64,000 nucleotides of DNA from positions 1 to 64,000 of the forward strand of contig DASVCN010000021.1 in the NCBI GenBank assembly GCA_036381595.1, given 5' to 3'. The position numbers and the translations under genes were made by a program. Below, in pieces: positions 26,933-36,052 of the stretch; positions within the stretch are counted from its first letter, which is position 1; each line of letters opens with the position of its first letter. The stretch is from Trueperaceae bacterium. GTDB lineage: Bacteria; Deinococcota; Deinococci; Deinococcales; Trueperaceae. Below the pieces are notes generated by a model that was given only the letters and a program-made list of their open reading frames with translations, did no database searches and was not told where the DNA came from.

Positions 26933-29070
26933 ACCGCACTCCTGTCTGCTGAGAGCGACCAGCGGAGCCCTTCGGGCTCGATGGAGTCGACGACCGCGCC
27001 ATCCGGGCCCAGCCGCAGGCAGAAGAGGCCCCGGCAGGGGCCGAAGTCCAGCGCGAACCCCTCTGCGCGCAGCCGCCCCTCGAACGGTCTGCCGAACTCG
27101 GCGGGACAGAGTCGCAGGAGCAGCCCGCCGTCGGGGAGCGCCGTGCGGGTAGCGAGCGAGCCCTCGGGGACGCTCCAGGAAGGCTCGATCCCGGCGGCGT
27201 TCAGGATGTCGGGCGTTGTTCGTCCAGGCAGCTGCTCGAGCACGTCGGGCCACTTCCCCTCGGTCAGTTCGATACCGGCCAGCGAGCGCCACTCGTTGGC
27301 CCCCGCATAGCCAGCGCCGGCGACAGGAGGCAGGCCGGCGACGATCACCTCGGCTCCTGCGGCAGAACGGCGTGCGAGCCCGGCCACGTCCTGCGCTGCC
27401 GCTCCGAACGGGTGGAGCCAGATCACCGCCCGGTAGGCTGCCTCGCTCATCTCCCCCAGCCCTGCCGGCGAGACGATGTCCAGCTCGTAGCCGCGCCTCA
27501 GGAGCGCGTCGATGAGCAGGTGGGCGTCGTCGGTCAGCCAGTTGCCGTAATCGGAAGCCAGCCGGTAGAGGGCGCCCAGCGGGTAGACGAGCGCGACGTC
27601 GGCGCGGGGCAGGCTGCCCTCGGCCAGTTCGAGCGCGGCGGCGAGGCGGCCGGTAGCCCTTCTCATCCGTTCCCAGGTCGGGTGATCGGGATAACCGGGG
27701 CCCCAAACCGAAGGTCGCTCGAAGTAGCCGGTAGGACCGTAGGTGTGGGCCAGCCAGTTGCACCCGAGCGTCGCCTGGAGGTCCACCCACCAGTCGACTA
27801 TCTCGCCGCTCGGCCGTCCGGGGCCGTCGCCGTACTCCACGCCCCACAGGTTGCAGTAGGCCTCTCTGCTACCGGTCCGGCGCGCCAGGCTCACGGCCAA
27901 TGTCGCCATGCTCCGCACCTCGGCCATCTGCCGCGGGTCGTCCACCTCCTCGGCGCTGCCGACGTCGCTGTAGCCCGCGTCCAGGAGGCGAGCGCCCCGC
28001 CACCAGTCCATGCAGCCGTTGATCACGTCGTCGGCGTTCTGGTGCCAGGTCTGGTGGACGCCCATCCGCACCCTCTCGCCCAGCAGCCGCCTGGCGGCCC
28101 GGTGGAGCTCCTCCTGAGCGCCCATCACCGCCTCCTGTAGGGTCCGGTAGTACTCCTCGCGAAGCCGCCCCCAGTTGTCGCCGTCGGTCTCGGTCAGGAG
28201 GAAGAGGAGGTCGTCGGCGGCATCTCGGCCGGTGAGCCGGCGATGCAGGTCCCGCAACCCCTCGCCCCAGGGCAGCCGGCCACGGTCGGCGCGGAAGGCC
28301 CGATCGAAACCGGTGCAGTACCCCGGCTCGTCCCACCAGATCCCGTCGAGCCTGGCGCCCGCCTCGGCGTAGCGCTCGAGGACGTGCTCGAGATAGCGGC
28401 GGGTCGAGCGCGAAGCGAAGTCGGGATAGTTGCTGGCGAAGGCGACCAGAGCCAACACCTCCCACTCGCCCCGTGCAGGTGGCAGCCAACGGCCGAAGAC
28501 ATCCACGTAACCGGAGAGTTCACTGCTGAACAGGGTCGCCTGAGCGGTGATGTCGTGCACCGAAGCGCACTCGACCGATCCCGCCCCGTTCCGGCGGTAG
28601 GCGAGACAGCGCTCCAGGCGGAGCGGCCGGAACGAGATGGCGCCTTCGGAGTGCACGTGATATGCGCGGGACCGCGGGTAGTCGAGCCTTATCTCGAAGC
28701 GGCCGTCAGGAGCGAGGGGCACCTGGACGTCGAGGGGCCGGGAGCGCCGGTCGCTCCTCGCGTGGGCATCACCGGTTCCGGCGACGATCAGGTACTCGGC
28801 CGCCTGGCCGGTCGCCTCCACGAGGGTCCGGGCCATCGAGCGAGGATCCAGATGCAGCCACAACCGGGCGCCGTGCCGGTGAGCCTGGTCGCAAGCGGCC
28901 TTCACCGCGTCCGGGAACGCATCGTGGTCGACCGTGTAGCGGCAACCGCGCGGCTGCACCAGCAGGTCGCCGAAGCCGTGCGCGGCCATGTCGGCGACCT
29001 GTTCGGCCACCAACTCCCTGTCCTCGACCTGCCTGTCCTGCCAGGTCCAGAAGATCCCCGGCCTGGTCAT
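26929..29070 (-). CDS. putative intracellular glycoside hydrolase, family unassigned
   Basis: A 713-residue protein without signal peptide. The N-terminal region begins GIFWTWQDRQVEDRELV and reads like a (beta/alpha)8 barrel: AHGFGDLLVQPRG, GARLWLHLDPRS, and IWWDEPGYCTGFDRAF with a candidate acid/base or nucleophile. The latter part (VALVYPLGALYRLASDYGN, AVIWLHPFGAA, EVIVAGLPPV) resembles the flavodoxin-like and beta-sandwich domains of large GH42/GH106-type hydrolases. I cannot name a family with confidence. Sitting between a heparinase-like lyase gene and an oxidoreductase gene, with 4-base overlaps on both sides, it probably removes a sugar from the same imported oligosaccharide. Confidence 0.6.
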   Translation of the reverse strand: MTRPGIFWTWQDRQVEDRELVAEQVADMAAHGFGDLLVQPRGCRYTVDHDAFPDAVKAACDQAHRHGARLWLHLDPRSMARTLVEATGQAAEYLIVAGTGDAHARSDRRSRPLDVQVPLAPDGRFEIRLDYPRSRAYHVHSEGAISFRPLRLERCLAYRRNGAGSVECASVHDITAQATLFSSELSGYVDVFGRWLPPARGEWEVLALVAFASNYPDFASRSTRRYLEHVLERYAEAGARLDGIWWDEPGYCTGFDRAFRADRGRLPWGEGLRDLHRRLTGRDAADDLLFLLTETDGDNWGRLREEYYRTLQEAVMGAQEELHRAARRLLGERVRMGVHQTWHQNADDVINGCMDWWRGARLLDAGYSDVGSAEEVDDPRQMAEVRSMATLAVSLARRTGSREAYCNLWGVEYGDGPGRPSGEIVDWWVDLQATLGCNWLAHTYGPTGYFERPSVWGPGYPDHPTWERMRRATGRLAAALELAEGSLPRADVALVYPLGALYRLASDYGNWLTDDAHLLIDALLRRGYELDIVSPAGLGEMSEAAYRAVIWLHPFGAAAQDVAGLARRSAAGAEVIVAGLPPVAGAGYAGANEWRSLAGIELTEGKWPDVLEQLPGRTTPDILNAAGIEPSWSVPEGSLATRTALPDGGLLLRLCPAEFGRPFEGRLRAEGFALDFGPCRGLFCLRLGPDGAVVDSIEPEGLRWSLSADRSAV

Positions 29071-32000
29071 CCGCCCGCCACTATCAACCAGCCGAACTCA
29101 CGGGGATCGTGGTAGGAACCGCGGATGTAGCAGCGGCGGCCGCGAGCGCCGCTCCACAGCAACTGGGTGTTGCGGTACCAGGTGCCGTCGTTGTCGGAGA
29201 GCGCCAGGTCGAAGCCGATGACGTCGCCGGGGCGCAGCGGGCTCGTGCCCAGGCTGGCGAAGGGGAAGAAGGCACGTACCAGGTACCCCTCGTCGGTCGG
29301 TTCGCAGGTGGCCTCGACGCCATCGGTCGAGAACCAGGCGGCCCGAGCGCCGCGGTTCGAGATCTCCCGGTTGCCGGCGATAGGCAGAACCCGGACCTCC
29401 CGCCGGTCGGACGCCGGCGCGAGGACGTAGGCCGCCACGCCGGGGCCGAAGTTGCGGTCGCCGTGGTGGTCCTCGCGGAAGTCGAAGTAGACCTGCAGCG
29501 AGTCGTTCTCGTAGGCGTCGTCGACGTTGCCGTCGGTCACGTGCAAGTCGTCGCGCACGAGGCACTCGAGGCGGAGGCCCTCGGCGCTCCAGCGAAGGGA
29601 GGCCCGGGCCGACGCGTCATCCGGTCCCCGCCAGCGCCGGTCCGACCAGAGGGCCTGATCGTCGTGGCCGAGGCACAGAAGCGCCTGTTCTCCCGCGCCT
29701 GGGCTCGCGCCCTCAGCTATCGGCTCACTTCCACCGAGCCTCACGCCCTCAGCGGTCCGCTCGCTCCAGTAGAGAGGCAGGTTGGCGCGGGTGATGCCCA
29801 CGAAAGCGGGAGCTCCTCCGGGCTGGTGAAGGGCACTCTCCCCGGCAGCGCCAGGGGAGGACTCGGGCGGCCAGTCGACGTCCCCGGGGTCGGTCCGCGG
29901 CTCATCGGCCACGGAGTACAGGGTCAGCTCTGCGTCAGCGGAGTAGGCGCCGGAGCGATCCTCCAGACCCGGGAGTCGCCAGGCGCTACCGCTCACGAGG
30001 GGTGTTCCGTCCGTCGACGCGTCACCCTCGACGGGCTCGGGCGCCCAAACGGGCAGCGGCAGAGGCAGGCGAACCATCCCATCGGCGGGTAGCTCGAGTT
30101 CGAACCTCTCGTTCGACCAGGGCGTCCGCAGGCCCGCAGCGAGCCTGTGCGAACGCCCCGAGAGGTCACGGACCTCCAGTACCAGCTGCGGCTCCCCGCC
30201 GGCCGACACGACCAGCCAACAGGTGGAGATCGGCGCCTGGACGGTGTACGGGAGGGAAAGCGCCTCAGCGCCCGCTCGCACTACCAGCTCGCCCCCGGTT
30301 TCACCGGTGACCAACGGCGCCCGCACACTCCACTGCCAGCGTCCCGACCCCAAGTCCCGGGGACCGCTCGCCTGCCAGCCGTCAGGCAGCTCCAGGACCG
30401 GCCGGTCGGGCTCCCCGTCGTACGACTTGAGGTTGACCGTCAGTCCGTTCCCGACACCCGCGAAGAGGTGTAAGGGACGCTCGCCTTCGCGCCAGATCAG
30501 GGTTCCGCTCTTCTGCGTCAGACGGAGTTCTCCGCCGCTCCTGGAGGACACCGTTCCCAGTTTGGGCGTGAGGCAGAGCTCGGCCACCGCCCCGGCCTCC
30601 AGTCCGCGCACGGTCACCTGCCCGAACGACTCCGGCAGTTCGACGCCCCAGCCGCTGGCACCCGCGCGGACAAGCGCCGCAGCTTCCAGTGCCAGGTCCG
30701 ACTCGATCGATACTCCCGAGAGGCGGAAGCTACGGGAGCCGAACCAGGCGAGGCAGTGGAGTGAGTGGTGGCGCGTACACGAGACCGCAACCCCGTCGTT
30801 GCCCCGCGAAACCAGTAGACGGTGCGTCAGGTCGTCGCTTTCCAGGAGCAGCTCATCCTCCTCGACCCGCAGACCGTACTCGTGGCGAGCCGGCCCCCAC
30901 AGGTAGGCGCTGGCGAAGCGGATCCGCTTCCCCTTGGCCCTGCTGATCAGCGAGGTGAGCGGCTCCTCTTCACGTAGGGGGATCCCGGGCGCCTTCGAGA
31001 GGTAGTGGAGGGCGTCGGCGTCCTGCACCAGCCGCAAGCTGGAGTCGCCGGCCAGGAGATCGATGTCGAGCGGCCGTGACATCTGGTGGGCCTCGCCGAG
31101 GAACTCGTAACCGTCACGCGCGCCCAGTCTCTGGGCGGAACCGCGGGGCCGAACCTCCCCAGGCACGGCTGGGGTGTGCAGCGACAGGTCGAACAGCCGT
31201 TCGTCTTCGGCCCAAGCGTCGACGACGTCGAGCAGGAACCCCTCACCGAGGCAGAGAGTGCGGCGGGCCTGGACGCCATCGGCGATCCCGGCTACCCTGG
31301 TCTGCGCTACCTGATAGCCGCCGGCGTCTCCGAAAGCGACCAGCTCCCCCTCCCTCGGTACCTGTAGTCTTCCATCCACCGACAGCGTGTTGTGCGCGAC
31401 GGTGGAGCGGTACCAGCCCAGCTCGGGCACGTGGTACCAGCCGGTGCCGGGGTCGAGCAGCCAGTGTGCTCCGTCCGCGAAGAGTGTCAGGTGGAGCCTG
31501 TCCGGGTGGCCGTGGCCGCCACCGTAATGTCCGTACTCGAGGCTGGCGTATGTGCCCCCATCGTCGCGCCGCAAGATGGCGACGCCGGTGCCGGGCATCG
31601 GTTCGCACCCCTTCGGTCGGAGGTCGCGGAGGCGCACCTCCGGCAACTCCGGTTCGAGGTGGAGGAAGGTTCGCCAGCTCATGTCGGCCCGGTCGACCCG
31701 GCCGGAGGAGTAGGCCTGAGCCAGCAACCCGCCGTAACGTTCGTCCCCGTAGCGGGCGTAGCCGAGCTCGTAGATCTCCTTGTGGTAGCCGATACCCCGG
31801 CCGAACCAGGAGTCCTTCCGCGACGGGAAGGTGAGGTCGGGAAGCATCACCTGGAGCGGGCCGTCGAACATCGGCCGCAACGAACCGAGTCCGGTTCCGC
31901 CGGAGTAGAGATCGATGCCGCGATGCCGGGCCATCTCCGCAAGATCGAGCGTGTGGTCGAGGGTGGCGAAATGGTAGGTCTCACCCTCGTACCAGATGCC

Positions 32001-32786
32001 GTCCTCCAGCAGCGATTCGCGCATGTGGAAGGCGAAGCCGTGCGGGCCGCGAAGCACATGGGTCAGGAGCTCGTCATCCTCGTAGAGCAGGGCCACCGCA
32101 CCCATCCCGGCGTTGTTGAACGCCTGCCGGTTGCTGACGCCCTCGTCGTAGCTGCGCACGATCGAGGCCGACTCATAGAACAGCTCGCGGATGCCGGAGT
32201 GGTCGGCTTGCGAGTAGACCCCGGACGAGCGGGTGAGATCGTAGGCGGCCACCGCGTCCACCAGCCAGAAAGCCTCCAGGTAGGTGCTCTGGAAGAGCCG
32301 GGTGGGGCCCAGGAGGTTGTTCGCCAGCGGGTAGTGACGGTAGTTCGCGATGAAGTGCGCCAACGAGTCGCGCACGAGCAGCGCGTAGCGTTCCTCGCCC
32401 ACGAGCCGGTACACGATCCCCGCTTCGACCAGGCGCTTGCCCAACCACTCCTGGAACTGGCGCACCCAGGAGAGGTCGAACGCCTCGCCGGTCCAGTTGC
32501 GACCGCACTTGGGGCACAGGTGCGAATGGGGCGCGTACGGATCGAAGAGCAGCCGGGCGTTGTCGTCGGGGCAAGACTCGTAGAAGGCGCGGCCCTTGGC
32601 GATCGGGATCCGCGGTGAGCGTTCGATCAGCTCGTCGACCCGCGACCGGAAACGCTCGAACGCCTGCCGGTACCAGGCGTGCCTGCCCAGTTGCTCCAGC
32701 AGCCGCGCTTCCTCTGCCGCAGAGAGAACGATACTCGTCGTCACGGCTGCGCTACCGGGTTCGCCATGCGAGCCGCGCGCCGGCAA
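29067..32786 (-). CDS. heparinase II/III-like polysaccharide lyase with C-terminal CBM9-like domain
   Basis: A 1239-residue protein. Residues about 60-330 form the helical toroid of heparinase II/III-type lyases (SHLCPKCGRNW, NNAGMGAVALLYED, MRESLLEDGIWYEGETYH). Next comes the beta-sandwich core with GGGHGHPDRLHLTLFADG and RSTVAHNTLSVDG, whose His residues match the catalytic and zinc region. The last roughly 180 residues (DDAYENDSLQVYFDFRED, GFDLALSDNDG) are a CBM9/DOMON-like domain. No signal peptide is visible, unlike most secreted lyases. The TTG start is supported by GGAGAGGA; an internal GTG at 32744 is an alternative. The likely substrate is a uronic-acid-containing oligosaccharide delivered by the adjacent ABC importer. 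Confidence 0.8.
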   Translation of the reverse strand: MPARGSHGEPGSAAVTTSIVLSAAEEARLLEQLGRHAWYRQAFERFRSRVDELIERSPRIPIAKGRAFYESCPDDNARLLFDPYAPHSHLCPKCGRNWTGEAFDLSWVRQFQEWLGKRLVEAGIVYRLVGEERYALLVRDSLAHFIANYRHYPLANNLLGPTRLFQSTYLEAFWLVDAVAAYDLTRSSGVYSQADHSGIRELFYESASIVRSYDEGVSNRQAFNNAGMGAVALLYEDDELLTHVLRGPHGFAFHMRESLLEDGIWYEGETYHFATLDHTLDLAEMARHRGIDLYSGGTGLGSLRPMFDGPLQVMLPDLTFPSRKDSWFGRGIGYHKEIYELGYARYGDERYGGLLAQAYSSGRVDRADMSWRTFLHLEPELPEVRLRDLRPKGCEPMPGTGVAILRRDDGGTYASLEYGHYGGGHGHPDRLHLTLFADGAHWLLDPGTGWYHVPELGWYRSTVAHNTLSVDGRLQVPREGELVAFGDAGGYQVAQTRVAGIADGVQARRTLCLGEGFLLDVVDAWAEDERLFDLSLHTPAVPGEVRPRGSAQRLGARDGYEFLGEAHQMSRPLDIDLLAGDSSLRLVQDADALHYLSKAPGIPLREEEPLTSLISRAKGKRIRFASAYLWGPARHEYGLRVEEDELLLESDDLTHRLLVSRGNDGVAVSCTRHHSLHCLAWFGSRSFRLSGVSIESDLALEAAALVRAGASGWGVELPESFGQVTVRGLEAGAVAELCLTPKLGTVSSRSGGELRLTQKSGTLIWREGERPLHLFAGVGNGLTVNLKSYDGEPDRPVLELPDGWQASGPRDLGSGRWQWSVRAPLVTGETGGELVVRAGAEALSLPYTVQAPISTCWLVVSAGGEPQLVLEVRDLSGRSHRLAAGLRTPWSNERFELELPADGMVRLPLPLPVWAPEPVEGDASTDGTPLVSGSAWRLPGLEDRSGAYSADAELTLYSVADEPRTDPGDVDWPPESSPGAAGESALHQPGGAPAFVGITRANLPLYWSERTAEGVRLGGSEPIAEGASPGAGEQALLCLGHDDQALWSDRRWRGPDDASARASLRWSAEGLRLECLVRDDLHVTDGNVDDAYENDSLQVYFDFREDHHGDRNFGPGVAAYVLAPASDRREVRVLPIAGNREISNRGARAAWFSTDGVEATCEPTDEGYLVRAFFPFASLGTSPLRPGDVIGFDLALSDNDGTWYRNTQLLWSGARGRRCYIRGSYHDPREFGWLIVAGG

Positions 32787-32807
32787 CCCGGTCCTCTCCC
32801 GCCGGCG

Positions 32808-33962
32808 TCAATGAACGGTCACCTCTTCCGGCTGCAGGTCGATGCGTTCCTCGGACTCCAGGTCGAAGATGTGTAGCTTGCGACCATCCCAGATCGTTTC
32901 GATCTCGTCTCCGGCCCGCACGGGGTGGTCCGGCGCGAGGGTCGCCACGGCCAGCACGCTTCCGACGTGGAAGTAGACGAGCTTCTGGGGGCCCAGCATC
33001 TCGACCGCTCCGGCCGTGATCGTGACGTCGAGGTTCGAGGCGTGGGGTTCCGGAGCCTCCTGGTCGCCCTTGGCCGCGCCTATGTTCTCGGGCCTGATGC
33101 CCAGGAAGATCTCGCGCCCTGCGTAGGGCCGCAGGGGGCGCTCCCAGGCAGCCGGCAGATCGATCTTCAGATCGCTCTCGCTGCTTTCGAAGCTCGGCCC
33201 GCCGGGTCCGTCCCGGACGGTGCCGGGGAAGAGGTTCATGGGCGGGGAGCCGATGAAGCGGGCCACGAAGGCGTTGGCGGGCCGGTTGTAGATGGTTTCC
33301 GGGGTGTCCATCTGCTGGATCACGCCTTCGCGCATCACCACGATCCGGTGGCCCAGCGTCATCGCCTCTTCCTGATCGTGGGTGACGTAGACCATGGTCG
33401 TGCCCAGGCGACATTGCAGCTCGGCCAGTTCGACCCGCATCTGGACTCTCAGCTTGGCGTCGAGGTTGGAAAGGGGCTCGTCGAGGAGGAATACCTCGGG
33501 CTCCCGAACTATGGCACGGCCCAGGGCCACGCGCTGGCGCTGACCCCCGGAGAGCTCGCGGGGCCGGCGATCGAGCAGCGCTTCGATGCCCAGGATCCGC
33601 GCGGCCTCGTCCACCCTCGGCAGCCACTCGCTCCGTTTGAAGCCGAGGTTGCGGAGGCCGAAGGAGAGGTTCTCCTTGACCGTCATGTGGGGGTAGAGGG
33701 CGTAGTCCTGGAAGACCATGGCGATGTTGCGGGCCCTCGGATGCAGCCGGGTAACCTCCCGGTCGCCGATGTAGATCTCGCCGCTGGTGGGCCTCTCGAG
33801 CCCGGCGATCATCCGCAGCGAGGTGCTCTTGCCGCAGCCGGAGGGACCGACGAGCACGGTGAACTCGCCGTCCCGTATCTCCAGGTTCGAATTGTCGACG
33901 GCGGTGATCCTCGCTTTGTCGCCGAAACTCTTGGTGACGTTCTCGAATCGGACGCTACCCAC
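32808..33962 (-). CDS. sugar ABC transporter ATPase, MsmK/UgpC/MalK type
   Basis: A 384-residue ATPase for CUT1 importers. It has Walker A GPSGCGKST (39-47), the signature LSGGQRQRVALGRA, Walker B VFLLDEPLSNLDAKLR and a switch His in VYVTHDQEEA. A C-terminal OB-fold regulatory region (FLGIRPENIGAAKG, LAVATLAPDHPVRAGDEIE) is present, as in multitasking MsmK/UgpC proteins. It is the only sugar-type ATPase in the window, while two permease/binding-protein sets occur, so it may energise both. The GTG start is preceded by AAGGAGGG, located inside the small upstream membrane-protein gene, whose last 8 bases overlap it. Confidence 0.92.
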   Translation of the reverse strand: MGSVRFENVTKSFGDKARITAVDNSNLEIRDGEFTVLVGPSGCGKSTSLRMIAGLERPTSGEIYIGDREVTRLHPRARNIAMVFQDYALYPHMTVKENLSFGLRNLGFKRSEWLPRVDEAARILGIEALLDRRPRELSGGQRQRVALGRAIVREPEVFLLDEPLSNLDAKLRVQMRVELAELQCRLGTTMVYVTHDQEEAMTLGHRIVVMREGVIQQMDTPETIYNRPANAFVARFIGSPPMNLFPGTVRDGPGGPSFESSESDLKIDLPAAWERPLRPYAGREIFLGIRPENIGAAKGDQEAPEPHASNLDVTITAGAVEMLGPQKLVYFHVGSVLAVATLAPDHPVRAGDEIETIWDGRKLHIFDLESEERIDLQPEEVTVH

Positions 33963-34131
33963 GCTGGCCGTCCCTCCTTGCCTTGTCGTCGATCTGTTCG
34001 CTTGCCGATGCCTCGGCGTCGGATCCTCGGCGCGCCTCCCGCTGCTGGTCGATGTACGCGGCCACCAGTGGCGGCACGATCACCACCAGCAGGAAGATGG
34101 CGGCCAGGAGTATGAACGGGTAGGAGGGCAT
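33955..34131 (-). CDS. 58-residue single-pass membrane protein inside the sugar ABC operon
   Basis: A short gene lying exactly between the permease stop (4 bases upstream) and the ATPase start (8-base overlap). It encodes an N-terminal hydrophobic helix (about residues 5-26, FILLAAIFLLVVIVPPLVAA) followed by a charged cytoplasmic-type tail (DQQREARRGSDAEASASEQ). I recognise no family. The tight packing, the ATG start and the fact that the ATPase ribosome binding site lies within its end argue that it is translated. It may be an accessory subunit of the importer, or a translation-coupling frame only. Confidence 0.6.
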   Translation of the reverse strand: MPSYPFILLAAIFLLVVIVPPLVAAYIDQQREARRGSDAEASASEQIDDKARRDGQRG

Positions 34132-34135
34132 CGGA

Positions 34136-35068
34136 CTAACCTTTCACTCCGCCCACGGTTATCCCCTGGACGATGTACTTCTGGAAGAGGAAGAAGACGA
34201 TGATCATGGGGATCGCCGCGATGCTGGCGCCGGCCAGCACCATGCCGAGGTCGTTGCTCGAGGGGGGCAGCCCCGTGGCGCCGGCGCCCATCATCGAGGA
34301 GAGGCCGGCCTGCAGCACCAGCATGTCGCGCGACTGGGCGACCAGGTAGGGCCAGAAGTAGGCGTTCCAGCCGGCCATGAACGAGGTGATGCCGACGATC
34401 GCCAGCACCGGTTTGGAGAGGGGCAGGATGATCTTCCAGAAGATCCCCCACTCGCTGCAGGCGTCGATGCGGGCGGCGTCCATGAGAGAGGAGGGCAGGC
34501 TCTGGATGCTCTGCTTCATGAGGAAGATGCCGGCAACGCCGGCGAAGCCAGGGAAGAGCAGGGCCCAGTAGGTGTTGATCCACTCGAAGTCGAACATCAT
34601 CCGGTAGAGGGGGATGAAGGTGATGAACTCGGGGATGGTCATCGTCGCGACGACCATGCCGAAGATGAGCGAGCGACCGGGGAAGCGCATCTTGGCCAGC
34701 GCGTATCCGGCCATCGAATCGAAGATCAGGTTGGAGACGGTCGGCACGAGGGCGATGAGGGCGCTGTTGAAGAGCCAGCGGATCACCGGACGCCTCTCGA
34801 TCCAGAAGGGAGCGTCCAGCTGGAAGAGGCTCACGTAGTTCTCCCAGGAGGGGTTGCTGGGCCAGAACTTGATGTCTCTGACGGTCAGGCTGACCCCCAG
34901 GTCCTCGAAGGAGAGCATGAACAGGAAGTAGATGGGGATGAGCGACAGCACCGCCCAGAAGGCGAGAGTGGCGTAGGCGATCACCAACCCGGCGCGACGT
35001 GCACGCTCGGTGCGCTCGAAGGTGTCGGCCTGCTGCCTCTCGCGATTTCGTCTGGCGACGGTTGCCAT
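34136..35068 (-). CDS. sugar ABC transporter permease, MalG-like
   Basis: A 310-residue inner-membrane permease with six predicted helices after a charged 20-residue N-terminus. The EAA loop is SLMDAARIDACSEWGIFWKI, and the C-terminus ends in VQGITVGGVKG, typical of MalG-type CUT1 permeases. It starts 1 base after the stop of the MalF-like permease gene, so the pair is co-translated. It forms the importer channel with that partner, the binding protein at 36053-37633 and the ATPase at 32808-33962. The substrate is inferred only from the lyase and hydrolase genes of the same operon. Confidence 0.9.
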   Translation of the reverse strand: MATVARRNRERQQADTFERTERARRAGLVIAYATLAFWAVLSLIPIYFLFMLSFEDLGVSLTVRDIKFWPSNPSWENYVSLFQLDAPFWIERRPVIRWLFNSALIALVPTVSNLIFDSMAGYALAKMRFPGRSLIFGMVVATMTIPEFITFIPLYRMMFDFEWINTYWALLFPGFAGVAGIFLMKQSIQSLPSSLMDAARIDACSEWGIFWKIILPLSKPVLAIVGITSFMAGWNAYFWPYLVAQSRDMLVLQAGLSSMMGAGATGLPPSSNDLGMVLAGASIAAIPMIIVFFLFQKYIVQGITVGGVKG

Positions 35069-35069
35069 G

Positions 35070-35987
35070 CTAGTACTCCACGTCCGTTCCCAGCATCCGG
35101 AACGAGGCGATCGAGATGATCATGATGAAGATCATCAGGATCACCGCCATGGCCGAGGCCATGCCGAAGTTCCCCTCGGTGTAGAAGGTCTCGTAGATCC
35201 GCCAGTTGAGGAACTCGGTCGAGCGCAGCGGACCGCCCTTGGTTATGAAGAAGGCGCCGGCGAACGTCTGGAACGAGGCGATCAGCTGGATGATGGTCAC
35301 GTACAGGGTGGTCGGTTTGATGAGCGGCCAGGTGATGTTCCAGAACTTCTTCCAGGCCGGCGTCGAGTCGATGTCGGCGGCCTCGTAGAGGCTGTTGGGG
35401 ATGCGCTTGAGGGCCGCGGTATAGAGCAGCACGCCGAAGCCGTGCCCGGTGAGCCAGGCCATCAGCATCAGGGTGAACAGTGCCATCTCGGGCGAGGCGT
35501 ACCAGCGCTGTGGCGGGAGCCCGATCGAGGTGAGGATCATGTTCGCGAGTCCGCTGCGCGGGGAGAAGATCCAGACCATGATCACCGAGAGGACGACCTG
35601 GCTCACCACGGCCGGCAGGTAGAAGGCGCCCTTGAAGAAGTTGGCGGGGCCATCGGGTAGCCGGGCGATGAGCAGCGACAGGCCCATGGCGATCGCGACG
35701 TTCACCGGCACGGTGAAGAACGTCCAGATGGCTGTGATCTTCACCGAATGCCACCAACCGCGAACGTCGGTGAGGATCTCGATGTAGTTGTCGAAGCCGA
35801 TGAAGCGAACATCGCCAATATTGGCCAGGCTGAATTCCTGGAAACTGAAGATAAGCGCCAACGCCAGCGGGAAGAAGAGGAACAACCCGGCCCAGGCCAG
35901 GTCGACCCCCAAGAAGATATAGGCCCAGCGCCACTCGCTGTAGCGGCTGTCCTCGAAGTAGCGTCGGAGGAAAGGTTTCTTGGCCAT
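35070..35987 (-). CDS. sugar ABC transporter permease, MalF-like
   Basis: A 305-residue inner-membrane permease of ordinary CUT1 length. The membrane helices begin at WAYIFLGVDLAWAGLFLFF, and the EAA loop is SLYEAADIDSTPAWKKFWNI. The ATG at 35987 is chosen over a GTG two codons upstream because AGAGGTG sits at the right distance from it. It is separated from the binding-protein gene upstream by a strong intercistronic hairpin (36008-36043), which could set a lower level of permease than of binding protein. Confidence 0.9.
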   Translation of the reverse strand: MAKKPFLRRYFEDSRYSEWRWAYIFLGVDLAWAGLFLFFPLALALIFSFQEFSLANIGDVRFIGFDNYIEILTDVRGWWHSVKITAIWTFFTVPVNVAIAMGLSLLIARLPDGPANFFKGAFYLPAVVSQVVLSVIMVWIFSPRSGLANMILTSIGLPPQRWYASPEMALFTLMLMAWLTGHGFGVLLYTAALKRIPNSLYEAADIDSTPAWKKFWNITWPLIKPTTLYVTIIQLIASFQTFAGAFFITKGGPLRSTEFLNWRIYETFYTEGNFGMASAMAVILMIFIMIISIASFRMLGTDVEY

Positions 35988-36007
35988 CGTCACCTCTGCA
36001 TGTAGGG

Positions 36008-36043
36008 CCGGTACGGCGGCGCCCCTCGGCGCCGCCGTACCGG
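36008..36043 (-). promoter_or_regulatory. intercistronic hairpin between binding-protein and permease genes
   Basis: A perfect 16-bp stem (CCGGTACGGCGGCGCC, 36008-36023, with 36028-36043) and a 4-base loop. It lies inside the operon, downstream of the binding-protein stop, without a T-tract. Such elements protect the upstream message or cause partial termination, as known between malE and malF. Confidence 0.7.
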
Positions 36044-36052
36044 TTCACGGGC

